Assembly: GCA_963665915.2 (NCBI GenBank)
Contig: CAXXSG010000013.1
Coordinates: forward strand, 620,001 to 684,000
Reading direction: 5' to 3'
DNA: 64,000 nucleotides
Source of the DNA: JAFGRU01 sp963665915
GTDB taxonomy: Bacteria; Desulfobacterota; Desulfuromonadia; Desulfuromonadales; JAAYDE01
Part shown: positions 36,792 through 45,095 of the stretch, piece by piece
How the letters are laid out: the number at the start of each line of letters is the position of its first letter
Numbering within the stretch: the stretch's first letter is position 1
Translations under genes and position numbers: made by a program
Notes under the pieces: generated by a model
Told to the model about the DNA's origin: nothing
Databases searched by the model: none
Seen by the model: the letters and a program-made list of their open reading frames with translations, nothing else

Positions 36792-36872
36792 ATGGAACAT
36801 CGATGAGAAGACGTCCGCTTCAGAGCTGTGTACGATAATCAACCGGAATCATTGCTGGGACATGGAAACGGT
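36792..36872 (+). pseudogene. Degraded copy of the 62-aa cysteine protein
   Basis: From ATG 36792 the reading is M-E-H-R-stop-E-D-V, then R-F-R-A-V-Y-D-N-Q-P-E-S-L-L-G, matching C-D-N-C-R-F-R-A-V-Y-D-N-K-P-E-S-W-L-G of the intact copy at 29631. The first cysteine codon became TGA and the second became GTC; the sequence then breaks off and runs into the end of the threonine deaminase gene. Confidence 0.75.
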
Positions 36873-38110
36873 CAGACCTCAATATCCGTATCGCGAGTGT
36901 TGTCGGCATCAAGAAGGCTGGTCCTGAAGCCGGCGGTGTTCAGCGCCGCCATGATTTCTCTGACATGGGGCAGACCACGAGTTTCCACGATTACTTCCAG
37001 GTGAACTGATTTGAGACAGAGCCGGGTAAAGGCCCGCTGATGGGAAACTTCGACGATATTGGCGTTGGAGGCCCCCAGAATCTGGGTCACTTCGGCCAGG
37101 GAGCCGGGGCTGTCGGGGATTTCGACGCCGAGGCGCACCATCCGCCCGGTCCGGGCCAGGCCCCGCTGAATGATGGTCGACAGGATCAGCAGATCGATAT
37201 TCCCGCCGGATAAAACGAGACCGACTTTTTTCCCTGCAAATTTTTTGCGGTTTTTCAGCAGAGCTGCCAGACCGACGGCAGCCGCACCCTCCACCACCGT
37301 TTTTTCCACTTCGAGCAGAAGCAGGACAGCAGCTTCGATATCGTTTTCTTCCGCCAGAAGGATTTCATCCACATGCTCCCTGATAATTCCGAGAGTGATT
37401 CCCCCCGGCTGTTTGACCGCGATTCCTTCGGCGAACGTGGCGGCGCCGCACTGGATGGGAAGTCCCTGAATGGCCTGGAGCATGGACGGGAAGCGGGCTG
37501 TCTCCACACCGATGATTTTAATGGCCGGCCGCATTCCCTTGGCGGCCACGGCAATACCCGAAATGAGGCCGCCCCCACCCACGGGGACGACCAGCACATC
37601 CAGTTCGGGATGATCGGTTAGCATTTCGAGGGCAATGGTCCCTTGTCCGGAGATGATTTTTTCATCATCATAAGGATGAACCAGGGTCAGTCCCCTTGCT
37701 TCCATCAGTTCATGGGCGTGCGAGGCGGCTTCGTCGAGGCTGTTTCCCTTAAGAATGACCTCGGCGCCGAAAGCGCGCGTCTGCTCGACTTTGACGTTTG
37801 GAGTGAAACGGGGCATGACGATGGTGGCGGGAATTCCCAACCTCTGGGCATGATAAGCGACTCCCTGGGCATGGTTGCCCGCCGACATGGTGATGACTCC
37901 GGCCTGTTTTTCCCGGGGAGTGAGAGAGATGAGTTTGACCAGGGCTCCCCGCTCCTTGAAGGAAGCGGTGAACTGAAGATTCTCGAATTTCAGAAAGACA
38001 TCGGTAGCGGTAATTTCCGACAGGGTTTGGGAGTTAGAGCAGGGGGTGCGGACTATGTTGCCACTGATAATGTCGGCGGCCCGGCGGATTTCTTCCAATG
38101 TGATGGTCAT
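36872..38110 (-). CDS. ilvA: Threonine ammonia-lyase (threonine deaminase)
   Basis: A 412-aa PLP enzyme that makes 2-oxobutanoate from threonine. The PLP lysine block is F-T-A-S-F-K-E-R-G-A near residue 50; S-A-G-N-H-A-Q-G-V-A and V-G-G-G-G-L-I-S-G-I are the phosphate and serine-side loops. A single ACT-like regulatory domain occupies ~330-400 (G-V-E-I-P-D-S-P-G-S-L-A-E-V). This single-ACT layout fits TdcB/short IlvA-type enzymes. It may be feedback controlled through ACT. It is followed by the degraded small gene and rubredoxin copy 2. A duplicate of its last ~100 bases is at 29826-29925. Confidence 0.9.
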   Translation of the reverse strand: MTITLEEIRRAADIISGNIVRTPCSNSQTLSEITATDVFLKFENLQFTASFKERGALVKLISLTPREKQAGVITMSAGNHAQGVAYHAQRLGIPATIVMPRFTPNVKVEQTRAFGAEVILKGNSLDEAASHAHELMEARGLTLVHPYDDEKIISGQGTIALEMLTDHPELDVLVVPVGGGGLISGIAVAAKGMRPAIKIIGVETARFPSMLQAIQGLPIQCGAATFAEGIAVKQPGGITLGIIREHVDEILLAEENDIEAAVLLLLEVEKTVVEGAAAVGLAALLKNRKKFAGKKVGLVLSGGNIDLLILSTIIQRGLARTGRMVRLGVEIPDSPGSLAEVTQILGASNANIVEVSHQRAFTRLCLKSVHLEVIVETRGLPHVREIMAALNTAGFRTSLLDADNTRDTDIEV

Positions 38111-38160
38111 GCATGCTCCCTGGGTTATTCACTGTCCGGATCGCGATACTCTCCAGAGGA

Positions 38161-38595
38161 TTATTGTAAGTCGGTGAAAATCGGTTTTTTGCGCAGTTTT
38201 TTCGCCTGCCCCCGCTTTTTTTTCACATCCAGCCGTGACTCCCGCGAGGCTGTGGTTGGCCGGGTGGGACGCCGGGATTTTCTCGGCATGACCGCTTTTC
38301 GGATCAGTTGCTCCAGGCGGTTCAAAGCATCGTTACGGTTCATTTCCTGGGTTCGGTGGCGGTTGGCCTTGATGGTTATCACTCCGTCTTTGCCGATGCG
38401 GGAGTCGGACAACTCTTCCAGGCACTCTTTGTAGCGCAGGGGAAGCGTGGGTGAATTGCGGTAATCAAAGCGGAGGTGGGCTCCGGTCGCCACCTTGTTG
38501 ACATTCTGGCCCCCCGGACCGCCGGAGCGGATGTAATGGAAAATCAACTCCCGGTCAGGGATAGCTATGGAATTTGTGACTTCAAGCGCTGTCAT
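38161..38595 (-). CDS. arfB: Alternative ribosome-rescue factor ArfB (YaeJ-type)
   Basis: A 144-aa class I release-factor-like hydrolase with no codon-recognition domain. The catalytic GGQ (residues 28-30, in R-S-G-G-P-G-G-Q-N-V-N-K) cleaves peptidyl-tRNA on stalled ribosomes. The tail is strongly basic (R-K-S-R-R-P-T-R-P and K-K-K-R-G-Q-A-K-K-L-R-K-K), as needed to enter the mRNA channel. ATG 38595 is preferred over 38625. Confidence 0.92.
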   Translation of the reverse strand: MTALEVTNSIAIPDRELIFHYIRSGGPGGQNVNKVATGAHLRFDYRNSPTLPLRYKECLEELSDSRIGKDGVITIKANRHRTQEMNRNDALNRLEQLIRKAVMPRKSRRPTRPTTASRESRLDVKKKRGQAKKLRKKPIFTDLQ

Positions 38596-38969
38596 GTGCG
38601 GGTCCGAAAAAACAAGGTCGATCACAAGCCGGATCAGTAAACAAGTTTAACCCAAACGGAAGAATTTTCCTTTTGGGTCGCAGTATTGAGACCGTAGGTT
38701 TGAGATATTTATTCTGGTGGTAAAAAGACCGCTTGTCAACCATGCCTTTGTCGGGTTGGAACTCGCTCTTTTTGTCGTAACTCAAATTTGATCTGACAGA
38801 CAGCGTCCTATTTGTCCTGAGGTGATGAGAGCCAAATAAAGTGCAACTTATAAGACGCCACGCGCTTGAGGAGGAAATTATCGACCTGAAAACCCATCAC
38901 AAAGGCAAGGCCCACCAGTTTTATGGCGGGGCCACGTAATGTTCTATTTGTTGTGACTCGCGAGACACA
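38596..38969. other. Intergenic, possible gene remnants
   Basis: About 370 bases. A short rightward stretch at 38841-38939 would read R-R-H-A-L-E-E-E-I-I-D-L-K-T-H-H-K-G-K and then stops at TAA; it may be a degraded small helical protein. Nothing else is recognised. Confidence 0.3.
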
Positions 38970-39108
38970 TTCACCAAGAGTCAAACGGAGACTTGACCCC
39001 TTCGCCTTGAGGAACGTCACTTCCGCCGTTTCATGTCAAACTCACTCTGATTTCTTCATTTTCTTTTTGTGGAGTTTTTCTTTATCGCGTTCCTGTTCTT
39101 TAGATTTT
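38970..39108. repeat. 139-bp direct repeat, copy 1
   Basis: Identical by eye to 39385-39523 at an offset of 415 bases. It carries the last ~22 codons of the small secreted-protein gene (reverse strand) plus its 3' flank, and ends where the IS1595-type remnant begins. Confidence 0.88.
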
Positions 39109-39384
39109 GGGTCATGACTAGTTAAGCACTCTCAAAGGTGTGTTAACTAATTATCATGACTGGTAAAAACAAGTACGCAAAGCGTTCACGAATTTCGGGT
39201 CACCAATTTCGACATATTGTACGCTTGTTTTCGGTCGATTTAGAGGCCACTCAGATTGCCAAATTAGCCGGGCTGAATCGCAATACGATTAACCGATATT
39301 TGAAAGCTATTCGGCAGCGTCTCGTTAAATATTGTGATGCCCAATCTCCATTCTTTGGGGAGGTTGAGGTCGACGAATCGTTCT
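39109..39384 (+). mobile_element. IS1595-type element, 5' fragment
   Basis: The fragment starts GGTCATGACTAGTTAAGCAC at the end of the first direct repeat and is cut at 39384 by the second copy. It holds the left end and the first part of the transposase. The missing right half removes most of the catalytic domain. Confidence 0.7.
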
Positions 39385-39425
39385 TTCACCAAGAGTCAAA
39401 CGGAGACTTGACCCCTTCGCCTTGA
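39156..39425 (+). pseudogene. IS1595 family transposase, truncated
   Basis: From ATG 39156 the product reads K-R-S-R-I-S-G-H-Q-F-R-H-I-V-R, then L-N-R-N-T-I-N-R-Y-L, then F-F-G-E-V-E-V-D-E-S-F-F. This is the zinc/HTH and first catalytic Asp of IS1595/IS1016-type transposases. After the break at ~39384 the frame runs ~13 codons into the direct repeat and stops. It cannot be active. Confidence 0.78.
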
Positions 39426-39523
39426 GGAACGTCACTTCCGCCGTTTCATGTCAAACTCACTCTGATTTCTTCATTTTCTTTTTGTGGAGTTTTTCTTTAT
39501 CGCGTTCCTGTTCTTTAGATTTT
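39385..39523. repeat. 139-bp direct repeat, copy 2
   Basis: Second copy of 38970-39108. Here it is continuous with the complete small secreted-protein gene at 39457-39750, so this is probably the original context. Confidence 0.88.
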
Positions 39524-39750
39524 TTACCTTTTTTATCTAAAGCCTCTATTGCATCCTCTTCATCCTGCTTGCCTTGGCTACCTTGCCAGTCTTCTCCACG
39601 TTTAAACTGGGCATTGTCCGAAGCATTCTCGTAAGCAGACTCATTGGGCGTTGGCCCTTTGCCTTGCCCTTTATTGTCTTTTTTTGCAAGTACGGCACCG
39701 GGAGCCAGGATCAGGCAGAGGCTGCAGATAAGAATTACTAATCGTTTCAT
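39457..39750 (-). CDS. Small secreted charged protein, unknown
   Basis: A 97-aa protein with a signal peptide (M-K-R-L-V-I-L-I-C-S-L-C-L-I-L-A-P-G-A-V-L-A) and a very charged mature part rich in Lys, Glu, Asp and Gln (K-G-P-T-P-N-E-S-A-Y-E-N-A-S-D-N-A-Q-F-K-R). No cysteine remains after cleavage. AATTGAGGAGAAAATC precedes ATG 39750. It may be a periplasmic chaperone-like or metal/anion-buffering peptide, but the function is unknown. Its last 22 codons are duplicated upstream of the IS remnant. Confidence 0.7.
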   Translation of the reverse strand: MKRLVILICSLCLILAPGAVLAKKDNKGQGKGPTPNESAYENASDNAQFKRGEDWQGSQGKQDEEDAIEALDKKGKKSKEQERDKEKLHKKKMKKSE

Positions 39751-39806
39751 GATTTTCTCCTCAATTAAAAGTTTTATATGGATTTATTTTAGCAGGACCT
39801 ATTAAG

Positions 39807-39838
39807 AATGGCCCACCCGTTTTTCGGAGCGGGCCATT
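39807..39838. terminator. Terminator-like hairpin of repeated family, copy H1
   Basis: AATGGCCCACCCG, loop TTTTT, CGGAGCGGGCCATT. The stem and flank (ends TTCCACCTCTGACTAAAGG) recur with few changes at 44905. It lies downstream of the DUF4382 gene in its reading direction. Confidence 0.75.
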
Positions 39839-39870
39839 TCCACCTCTGACTAAAGGTTGTTTTTCAGACA

Positions 39871-41058
39871 CTAGTCCTCGGAGAAACAGACATCCAGAGA
39901 AGTACCACCGGAAACAACCTCAATATCATCAAAAACCTGCGTATTTTCATCGTAAGTGCTGGCCACCACTTGGTAAAAACCGGTCGGCAAAGTCAACGCA
40001 TAGGAGCCTCCATTACCTACGTTGATAGAGGCGACCTCAATCATTTGTGGGCCCACACTTCCCCCACAGCTACTTTCCTGGCGGAAACTCAGGGTGACAT
40101 GCCGGGCGTCCGAATCGTCTACCTCACCACCACAGGGGCCTATATTGACGGTACCGGAAATTTCTCCTGAGGTTGCCACCTCACTAAGGGTAAAATCCCG
40201 CACCAAAGTTGTTTCGGCCAAGGCCTCGACAGAGGTGCAGTATGGCAGATACCCTTCAGCATAAGCTACAACATTGTAAAGGTTCGGCTCCAGGAAAAGG
40301 GCGTAATTCCCGGTTTCATTGCTCAAAGTGGAAGTCTGTATATCAACCTTGTCCGCAGCATCCGCTTCCGTCGAATCATAAATTTGGGCGCTAACGAGGG
40401 CATTATCCAAGCCTTCCGGGACCTCATTGGAAACAGTCCCTACAATCCGTCCGTATTCAAGAGTGTCGAGAACTTTTACAACGGGTTTCAAAAGCCATTT
40501 ACCACTGGAACCCGCCTCCACAACAGATTTGGAAGCATTGAAGTCGAGGATCAATTCAGTGGTCTCACCGGCGCTGATGTAGAATCCATTCACAATTTTA
40601 AGGCCGGTCTGGGGGCCGCTAGGAACTGTCAATTCATGAATGGCGCTTGTCTCTTCCAAAACCACATAATTGGCATAAGGATGGCTCTCACTGAGGATGT
40701 TGATGCCGTCATCAGGCTCACCCCCTATGATAAGCCTCATTTGTGTGTAGTGCCCGGCCGACAAATCAGCAAGCCCAAGGGTTTCCCTCACACCGTTGAC
40801 CAGTTCCAGTAAATTGTAAGTTTTTCCGGGAGAGGCCACTGTCTCCCAACCCCCTCCAGAATCTTTATGAACTTGGACTTCATCGATGGTTACGTAAACG
40901 GCGCTGTATTGGTAAGTCGAGGCATCGGTCAGACTGAGAGCAAGAGTTCCTGAGCCATCAGATCCCCCGCTACCTCCACCACCGCCACAAGAGGCAACAA
41001 CGGCCAAAATCAGGATGGCCCCCAGAATGGTCATGGTTCGCAACATTGAAATTTTCAT
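39871..41058 (-). CDS. DUF4382 lipoprotein
   Basis: A 395-aa lipoprotein. The signal ends in A-V-V-A-S-C near residue 24, followed by a glycine/serine linker (G-G-G-G-G-S-G-G-S). The DUF4382 domain covers ~36-195 (L-A-L-S-L-T-D-A, then Y-S-A-V-Y-V-T-I-D-E-V-Q-V-H). The C-terminal part has carboxypeptidase-regulatory-like beta domains (G-R-I-V-G-T-V-S and G-E-I-S-G-T-V-N). Surface or periplasmic binding is inferred. The only ribosome site seen is TTAGGAGGTGTAAGCC before ATG 41058. Confidence 0.85.
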   Translation of the reverse strand: MKISMLRTMTILGAILILAVVASCGGGGGSGGSDGSGTLALSLTDASTYQYSAVYVTIDEVQVHKDSGGGWETVASPGKTYNLLELVNGVRETLGLADLSAGHYTQMRLIIGGEPDDGINILSESHPYANYVVLEETSAIHELTVPSGPQTGLKIVNGFYISAGETTELILDFNASKSVVEAGSSGKWLLKPVVKVLDTLEYGRIVGTVSNEVPEGLDNALVSAQIYDSTEADAADKVDIQTSTLSNETGNYALFLEPNLYNVVAYAEGYLPYCTSVEALAETTLVRDFTLSEVATSGEISGTVNIGPCGGEVDDSDARHVTLSFRQESSCGGSVGPQMIEVASINVGNGGSYALTLPTGFYQVVASTYDENTQVFDDIEVVSGGTSLDVCFSED

Positions 41059-41175
41059 GGCTTACACCTCCTAAGTTGAATTCAATCACAAAACCGTTCT
41101 TTTGAACTCCTATGAAGACATTTAACTTATTGAATAAGATAAAAGCAATTCCTAAGGTGGGAAAGAAGAAAAAAA

Positions 41176-41338
41176 TGTAACCATTTTGGACAGCCATATC
41201 CAGCGTATCAGCTTCACTCACCCAGCGGTAGAGGGAAGCACGGGAGACGCCGATCTCATCGGCCAGGGGCTGTGCGGCGGGACGCTGAGGCTCCGTCATC
41301 TTCTGGATCATCAAGGCTCTGAATGCTTTGGAATACAT
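41176..41338 (-). pseudogene. Transposase N-terminal fragment (IS3-like OrfA type)
   Basis: From ATG 41338 the reading M-Y-S-K-A-F-R-A-L-M-I-Q-K-M-T-E-P, then L-A-D-E-I-G-V-S-R-A-S-L-Y-R-W-V, is a helix-turn-helix of the type that begins IS3-like or similar transposases. It loses similarity after ~50 residues, near 41180. It is a remnant, not a gene. Confidence 0.6.
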
Positions 41339-41481
41339 CTGCCTCCTCACTGCCCCCAATTCTTGTTGATATTTTGAGTTCAGTTAGAGGCGACAACTAT
41401 CCTGACACAGGGGCTTCATAGCTCCTGGGTTCTTGGAATTCTGATCAAGGGAGAATCGATTCAAACTCCCATAAAATAACA

Positions 41482-41513
41482 AATGGCCCAACCAGTTTCT
41501 GGATGGGCCATTT
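41482..41513. terminator. Terminator-like hairpin, variant copy H2
   Basis: AATGGCCCAACCAG, loop TTT, CTGGATGGGCCATTTT: 13 of 14 pairs. It follows the nitrite reductase gene in its reading direction and shares the AATGGCCCA stem core with H1. Confidence 0.7.
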
Positions 41514-41580
41514 TGCTGTCGTTTATGTAGTGATTAATGTAGCAAAGCAAGGCTTTGATGAAACATTGCCCTAATGGCTG

Positions 41581-42708
41581 CTATTTAATCCGCTGGGGCA
41601 CATCAATTAAACGTTCAATCGGCCCAGGCGCGCTGAGCTGGCGCATCAAGTCATTGTTCCATTTGCCTTCCACTTCAACTTCAGCCACCGCACCGAACAA
41701 AATTCCTTCTATCAAATTATGGTTAACGTAAACATATTTTCCTGGCTGGCGGAATTCATATAACGCCGCAACAGCTGTACCTCCAGGAACCATCCAGGTT
41801 TCGAAATTAGCCTTGGGGCGGTCTGCGAATGAGCCGCCTTCCCAGACCAGGTCGGCATGGCCGCCTATCAGATGAATTCTAGTGTCACGGTTGGCTTGGG
41901 AATGAATAAAAAGCACCTTTTCGCCGACTTTCGCCTTAAGGGCGTTTTTACCGAGCAGCGCACCCACCTTGCCGTTGAAAACAAGGTGAGTCGGAGTGAG
42001 GGTTTTCATTACTTCGAGCATGTCACCGAAGCCGGCAATGGGTGTTGAATACTGTTTGAAACCGCCATGCTCATCCATAGGAACGTAGAAATCCTGCTCA
42101 CCTATGTAATAGGCCCGGTCATAGGTTATGGGTTGTCCCTCCGCGTCTTTAAGACCATCCCGTGGAAGGACCATGATCGCACCATTCATTCCCGAAACAA
42201 CATGCAGAGGGGTCATGGCCCCGCCAGGGGCACAATGATAAACGAAAACACCAGGTTTGGTCGCTTTGAAAAGAAGCTTTGCCTGCTGCCCCGGATTGAC
42301 CTTAGTCAGATCACCTCCCCCTAAAGCTCCTGTGGCAGCGTGAAAATCAATATTATGTTGCAAGATGTTATTCGAGGGGTTGATGAGCTTCAACTCCAGG
42401 TAATCATTTTGATGAACCACAATCAGCGGTGCCGGTATGCTCCCTTCATAGGTCATGGCCCAGATAGTGGCTCCATCGGGGGCGATCTGGTGGCGTTTTT
42501 CCTGAATCGTCAGGCGCACCTCGACAACGCGTGGTGCTCTGGAAAAAGCCTGTTCGTGCTTCGGAACCCCCGGCGGTGGAACTAATTCCTGCTGGATGCG
42601 CTCCATTTCAAGAGACATCCCTCCCCCTTGTGCCAATGAACTTGAGGGAACAATCAGAAAGAAACAGATAAACCAAAAAATCACTGATATTAGTTTCAAG
42701 TTTCCCAT
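41581..42708 (-). CDS. nirK: Copper-containing nitrite reductase
   Basis: A 375-aa exported two-cupredoxin enzyme reducing nitrite to nitric oxide. The signal peptide ends S-L-A-Q near residue 27. Type 1 copper ligands are in H-N-I-D-F-H, V-Y-H-C-A-P, P-L-H-V-V-S-G-M. Type 2 copper and catalytic residues are the Asp and second His of H-N-I-D-F-H, His of V-Y-H-C, the H-L-I-G-G-H block, and V-N-H-N near residue 335. The usual W-H-V of this enzyme class is L-H-V, and the Cys-to-His loop appears one residue longer. No nitric oxide reductase, regulator or electron donor gene is adjacent. CAGGAGGTATCATC precedes ATG 42708. Confidence 0.9.
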   Translation of the reverse strand: MGNLKLISVIFWFICFFLIVPSSSLAQGGGMSLEMERIQQELVPPPGVPKHEQAFSRAPRVVEVRLTIQEKRHQIAPDGATIWAMTYEGSIPAPLIVVHQNDYLELKLINPSNNILQHNIDFHAATGALGGGDLTKVNPGQQAKLLFKATKPGVFVYHCAPGGAMTPLHVVSGMNGAIMVLPRDGLKDAEGQPITYDRAYYIGEQDFYVPMDEHGGFKQYSTPIAGFGDMLEVMKTLTPTHLVFNGKVGALLGKNALKAKVGEKVLFIHSQANRDTRIHLIGGHADLVWEGGSFADRPKANFETWMVPGGTAVAALYEFRQPGKYVYVNHNLIEGILFGAVAEVEVEGKWNNDLMRQLSAPGPIERLIDVPQRIK

Positions 42709-43126
42709 GATGATACCTCCTGACCCTTAACCTGGTTTTTTGTCTGGAAATCCTTATCCGCCAATCAATCGAACTCAAATTAGGAAATCCAGGTTTCAGG
42801 TGTTTGTCCTGTTTTGTATTTAAATTATATCCTTTTCTTCCCTTTAAAGTTGAGATGATTACTCCGTCTTTTTTCGCAAAACAACATTGTGTTTTTATTT
42901 CTCTGAATTTATCTTTTATCAATTGGGCAGGTCAAAAAAAGGTGGAATGGGACTGATTCTTACAACTCCTCATTTATAGGAAAGGGCCATCTGATCGCGT
43001 GGTCAAAATGGCCCTTATTTTTTCTTCAAAATCCTCTTTTCACCGAAATGGTTAACTTGGCAACTGAAAACTGAAAACATTGACTGAGTCGGCAAACTAT
43101 TAAGCACCCTGTTCCCCTCAATGAAT
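42709..43126. other. Intergenic with strong hairpin
   Basis: There are 418 bases. A perfect stem AAGGGCCAT (42982-42990) / ATGGCCCTT (43008-43016) followed by ATTTTTTTC is a rightward terminator-like signal, without a rightward gene before it. An AT-rich stretch upstream of nirK (42760-42900) may hold its promoter. Confidence 0.5.
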
Positions 43127-44647
43127 TCAAAGTCCTGGAACGATCAGATACCCTGCGCCCATGGGACAACCTTTCTGCGTAAACAGCGCTGCATCTTCCA
43201 TGCTCCACTGATTTCTGGGTTTTTTCCTGATTTCATCACAGCGCTCATTTAATCGGACAAGATATTCTTCGTAATCTTCGCTCCAGAGAGCTACCAACAT
43301 TCTGCTCACATATCCTGCTCCCCCCCAAAGAACATCAACCTGGTTAGATGCCATGACCTGAAGACGCCGCGAGCCGTCTTTCCAGGTCAGCAACCTGCCG
43401 CCGCTGCCAAAACTCACCTCATCGGGTTGGCCCAACTGGTCCGAAAGCCAGGCCTGGGGGGTACTGTCGATTACCATCGCTTTGTAGTATTCGACATATT
43501 TGATCTGGCCGACTGCGTTATTATCCATGATTTCCAGCTCCACTTTGCCGCCGTTGCGACGTTCAGCTTTGAGTTGGGGATAAATCTTGCGTTCTGGAAC
43601 AAAGTTGTTGAAGATGTTCAAACCCCCGTCAAAGTTGAAATTCCATTTTTTCTGCAGGAGATTGACAGCCTGCGGTCGTGGCATGCCCGGATAAAGTCCT
43701 TTCAGGGTGATATCCTCCACATCATCTTCGACAAATAGAAGTTTGAGTCGTTCACGCAGATCGATTGGCCTGCGTGCTTCCGCCTCGGCGAGTTGCTTTT
43801 TCTTTTCAGCTTGCTGCTGAAGAATCCATCGTATGGCCTGTTGCTTTTTATTTATGGCATCACGGAATACTCTTGCGTCGTCACGGCTGATTTTCTCCAA
43901 CACCGGCGCCTGTGAGAGCTTCTGGAGGGTAATCAAACCTTCCTGGGTATTTGGCGCTCCTTCCAGTTCTTTTCCGGCCGCTGCCAACTCTTCATCGATC
44001 AGTTGCTGATCGGCAATGGCCATTTTTTCTTTTTGCTGTAGAAGCGCAATCAGTCTTTGAGAGGTTTCAGGGGTCAGGTATACATAAAAGGCTTGAAGGT
44101 TACTCGCTTTGCCTCCCATGTAGCCAAGTTCTCTGTCCGTTCTGATCTGCTGTTGGACATCCTTGCCCAGAAGGGCTTCCTGGGCCAGCTTAATAGCCTT
44201 AAGCAGTCCTGGCGCAGGCTGCTGGTCAATTAATGCCTGAACTTCATTCTCGGCTCTTTCCGTTATGCGTTTGATTCGCTGAGCAGCACTGGAGACGTCA
44301 CGATAGGCTTTTATGGTTTTATAAATTTGGCCGCTGGCATTTTTGTCGCGGCGCTTGCTGGCATCACTGCGGCATTGCCGCAGGAATTGGCCAACTTCCT
44401 GCCTCTGATTATCGTCCCAATCCAGAACCTTTGTACCGAACAGGGGCTGGACTTTCTCAGCACTAAACAATTTGTTCACTTCCAAGCTCGGGGTCAGGTT
44501 GAATCTGGCGTTCTTATCGAAGCCTGTGGCCCACTTTTCCAGTTGTGAACAACTCGGCAATTTAAAATCTTCAGCAAATAAGCTCGGGCTATGGACAAAG
44601 AGAATGACAAAAAATAAGTAGCAAAAAATCTTACAGCTTTTTTTCAT
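43127..44647 (-). CDS. Large exported protein, unknown function
   Basis: A 506-aa protein with a signal peptide (M-K-K-S-C-K-I-F-C-Y-L-F-F-V-I-L-F) cleaved near S-L-F-A-E. The mature N-terminal ~300 residues are helical and rich in Gln, Lys and Glu (coiled coil likely near 240-300). The C-terminal ~200 residues (L-K-G-L-Y-P-G-M-P-R-P-Q-A, then G-S-G-G-R-L-L-T-W-K-D-G-S-R-R-L-Q-V) resemble a beta-rich domain. It has four cysteines including C-D-E and G-C-P near the end. It is not in any family I recognise and lies beside nirK. Confidence 0.65.
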   Translation of the reverse strand: MKKSCKIFCYLFFVILFVHSPSLFAEDFKLPSCSQLEKWATGFDKNARFNLTPSLEVNKLFSAEKVQPLFGTKVLDWDDNQRQEVGQFLRQCRSDASKRRDKNASGQIYKTIKAYRDVSSAAQRIKRITERAENEVQALIDQQPAPGLLKAIKLAQEALLGKDVQQQIRTDRELGYMGGKASNLQAFYVYLTPETSQRLIALLQQKEKMAIADQQLIDEELAAAGKELEGAPNTQEGLITLQKLSQAPVLEKISRDDARVFRDAINKKQQAIRWILQQQAEKKKQLAEAEARRPIDLRERLKLLFVEDDVEDITLKGLYPGMPRPQAVNLLQKKWNFNFDGGLNIFNNFVPERKIYPQLKAERRNGGKVELEIMDNNAVGQIKYVEYYKAMVIDSTPQAWLSDQLGQPDEVSFGSGGRLLTWKDGSRRLQVMASNQVDVLWGGAGYVSRMLVALWSEDYEEYLVRLNERCDEIRKKPRNQWSMEDAALFTQKGCPMGAGYLIVPGL

Positions 44648-44904
44648 GGCGCACCTCCCTGCGGTCTAAATAAACTCGCACGAATGTTCAGGAAAAAAAG
44701 CCTGGAGGATGTAGACTTTTCTCCATACTTCAAGAAAAACACAGCAAGATTTAATGTCAACCAAATAAGTCATGTTTTGATTTATAACCGCTGATACAAT
44801 AAAAAGATTTATTCTCACATTCATGCTTTAAAAATTGTTCAAACCAAAATTATTGAGCCAATGATAGAACTTGGTGCGCTTTCGAAAAATCCCTGCAAAG
44901 TGAG
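44648..44904. other. Intergenic
   Basis: AT-rich stretch upstream of the unknown 506-aa gene; no repeat or RNA gene is recognised. Confidence 0.3.
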
Positions 44905-45051
44905 AATGGCCCACCCGTTTTCCGGAGTGGGCCATTTCCGTTTCTGACAAAGGGTGACTTTTAAGAAGGTTTTTCTACAGCCTCCTGGCAATAGTGAAAG
45001 TCCCACATAGACCAGAACGAAGATGCCGAATATTTTTAATACGGTCATCAT
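44839..45051 (-). CDS. Possible small membrane peptide
   Basis: The N-terminal ~25 residues (M-M-T-V-L-K-I-F-G-I-F-V-L-V-Y-V-G-L-S-L-L-P-G-G) form a membrane helix. The following region reads through hairpin H3, which makes the C-terminus doubtful. No good ribosome site is seen. It may be a real small membrane peptide with a C-terminus reset by the hairpin repeat, or spurious. Confidence 0.3.
   Translation of the reverse strand: MMTVLKIFGIFVLVYVGLSLLPGGCRKTFLKVTLCQKRKWPTPENGWAILTLQGFFESAPSSIIGSIILV
44905..44936. terminator. Terminator-like hairpin of repeated family, copy H3
   Basis: AATGGCCCACCCG, loop TTTT, CCGGAGTGGGCCATT; flank TTCCGTTTCTGACAAAGGG. It is nearly the same as H1 including 15-20 bases of flank, so the repeat unit is larger than the stem. 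Confidence 0.75.
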
Positions 45052-45095
45052 AGCGGCGATCTTCCTTATGCGAGAATTATGTGAGGAAATTATAT

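Noticed and set aside
36792..36872. Selenocysteine small protein
   Set aside because: TGA replaces a Cys, but the second Cys is also changed, the end is lost and no SECIS-like stem was seen.
38970..39523. Attachment site pair of an integrated element
   Set aside because: The repeats are 139 bp and flank an IS fragment with no integrase or tRNA.
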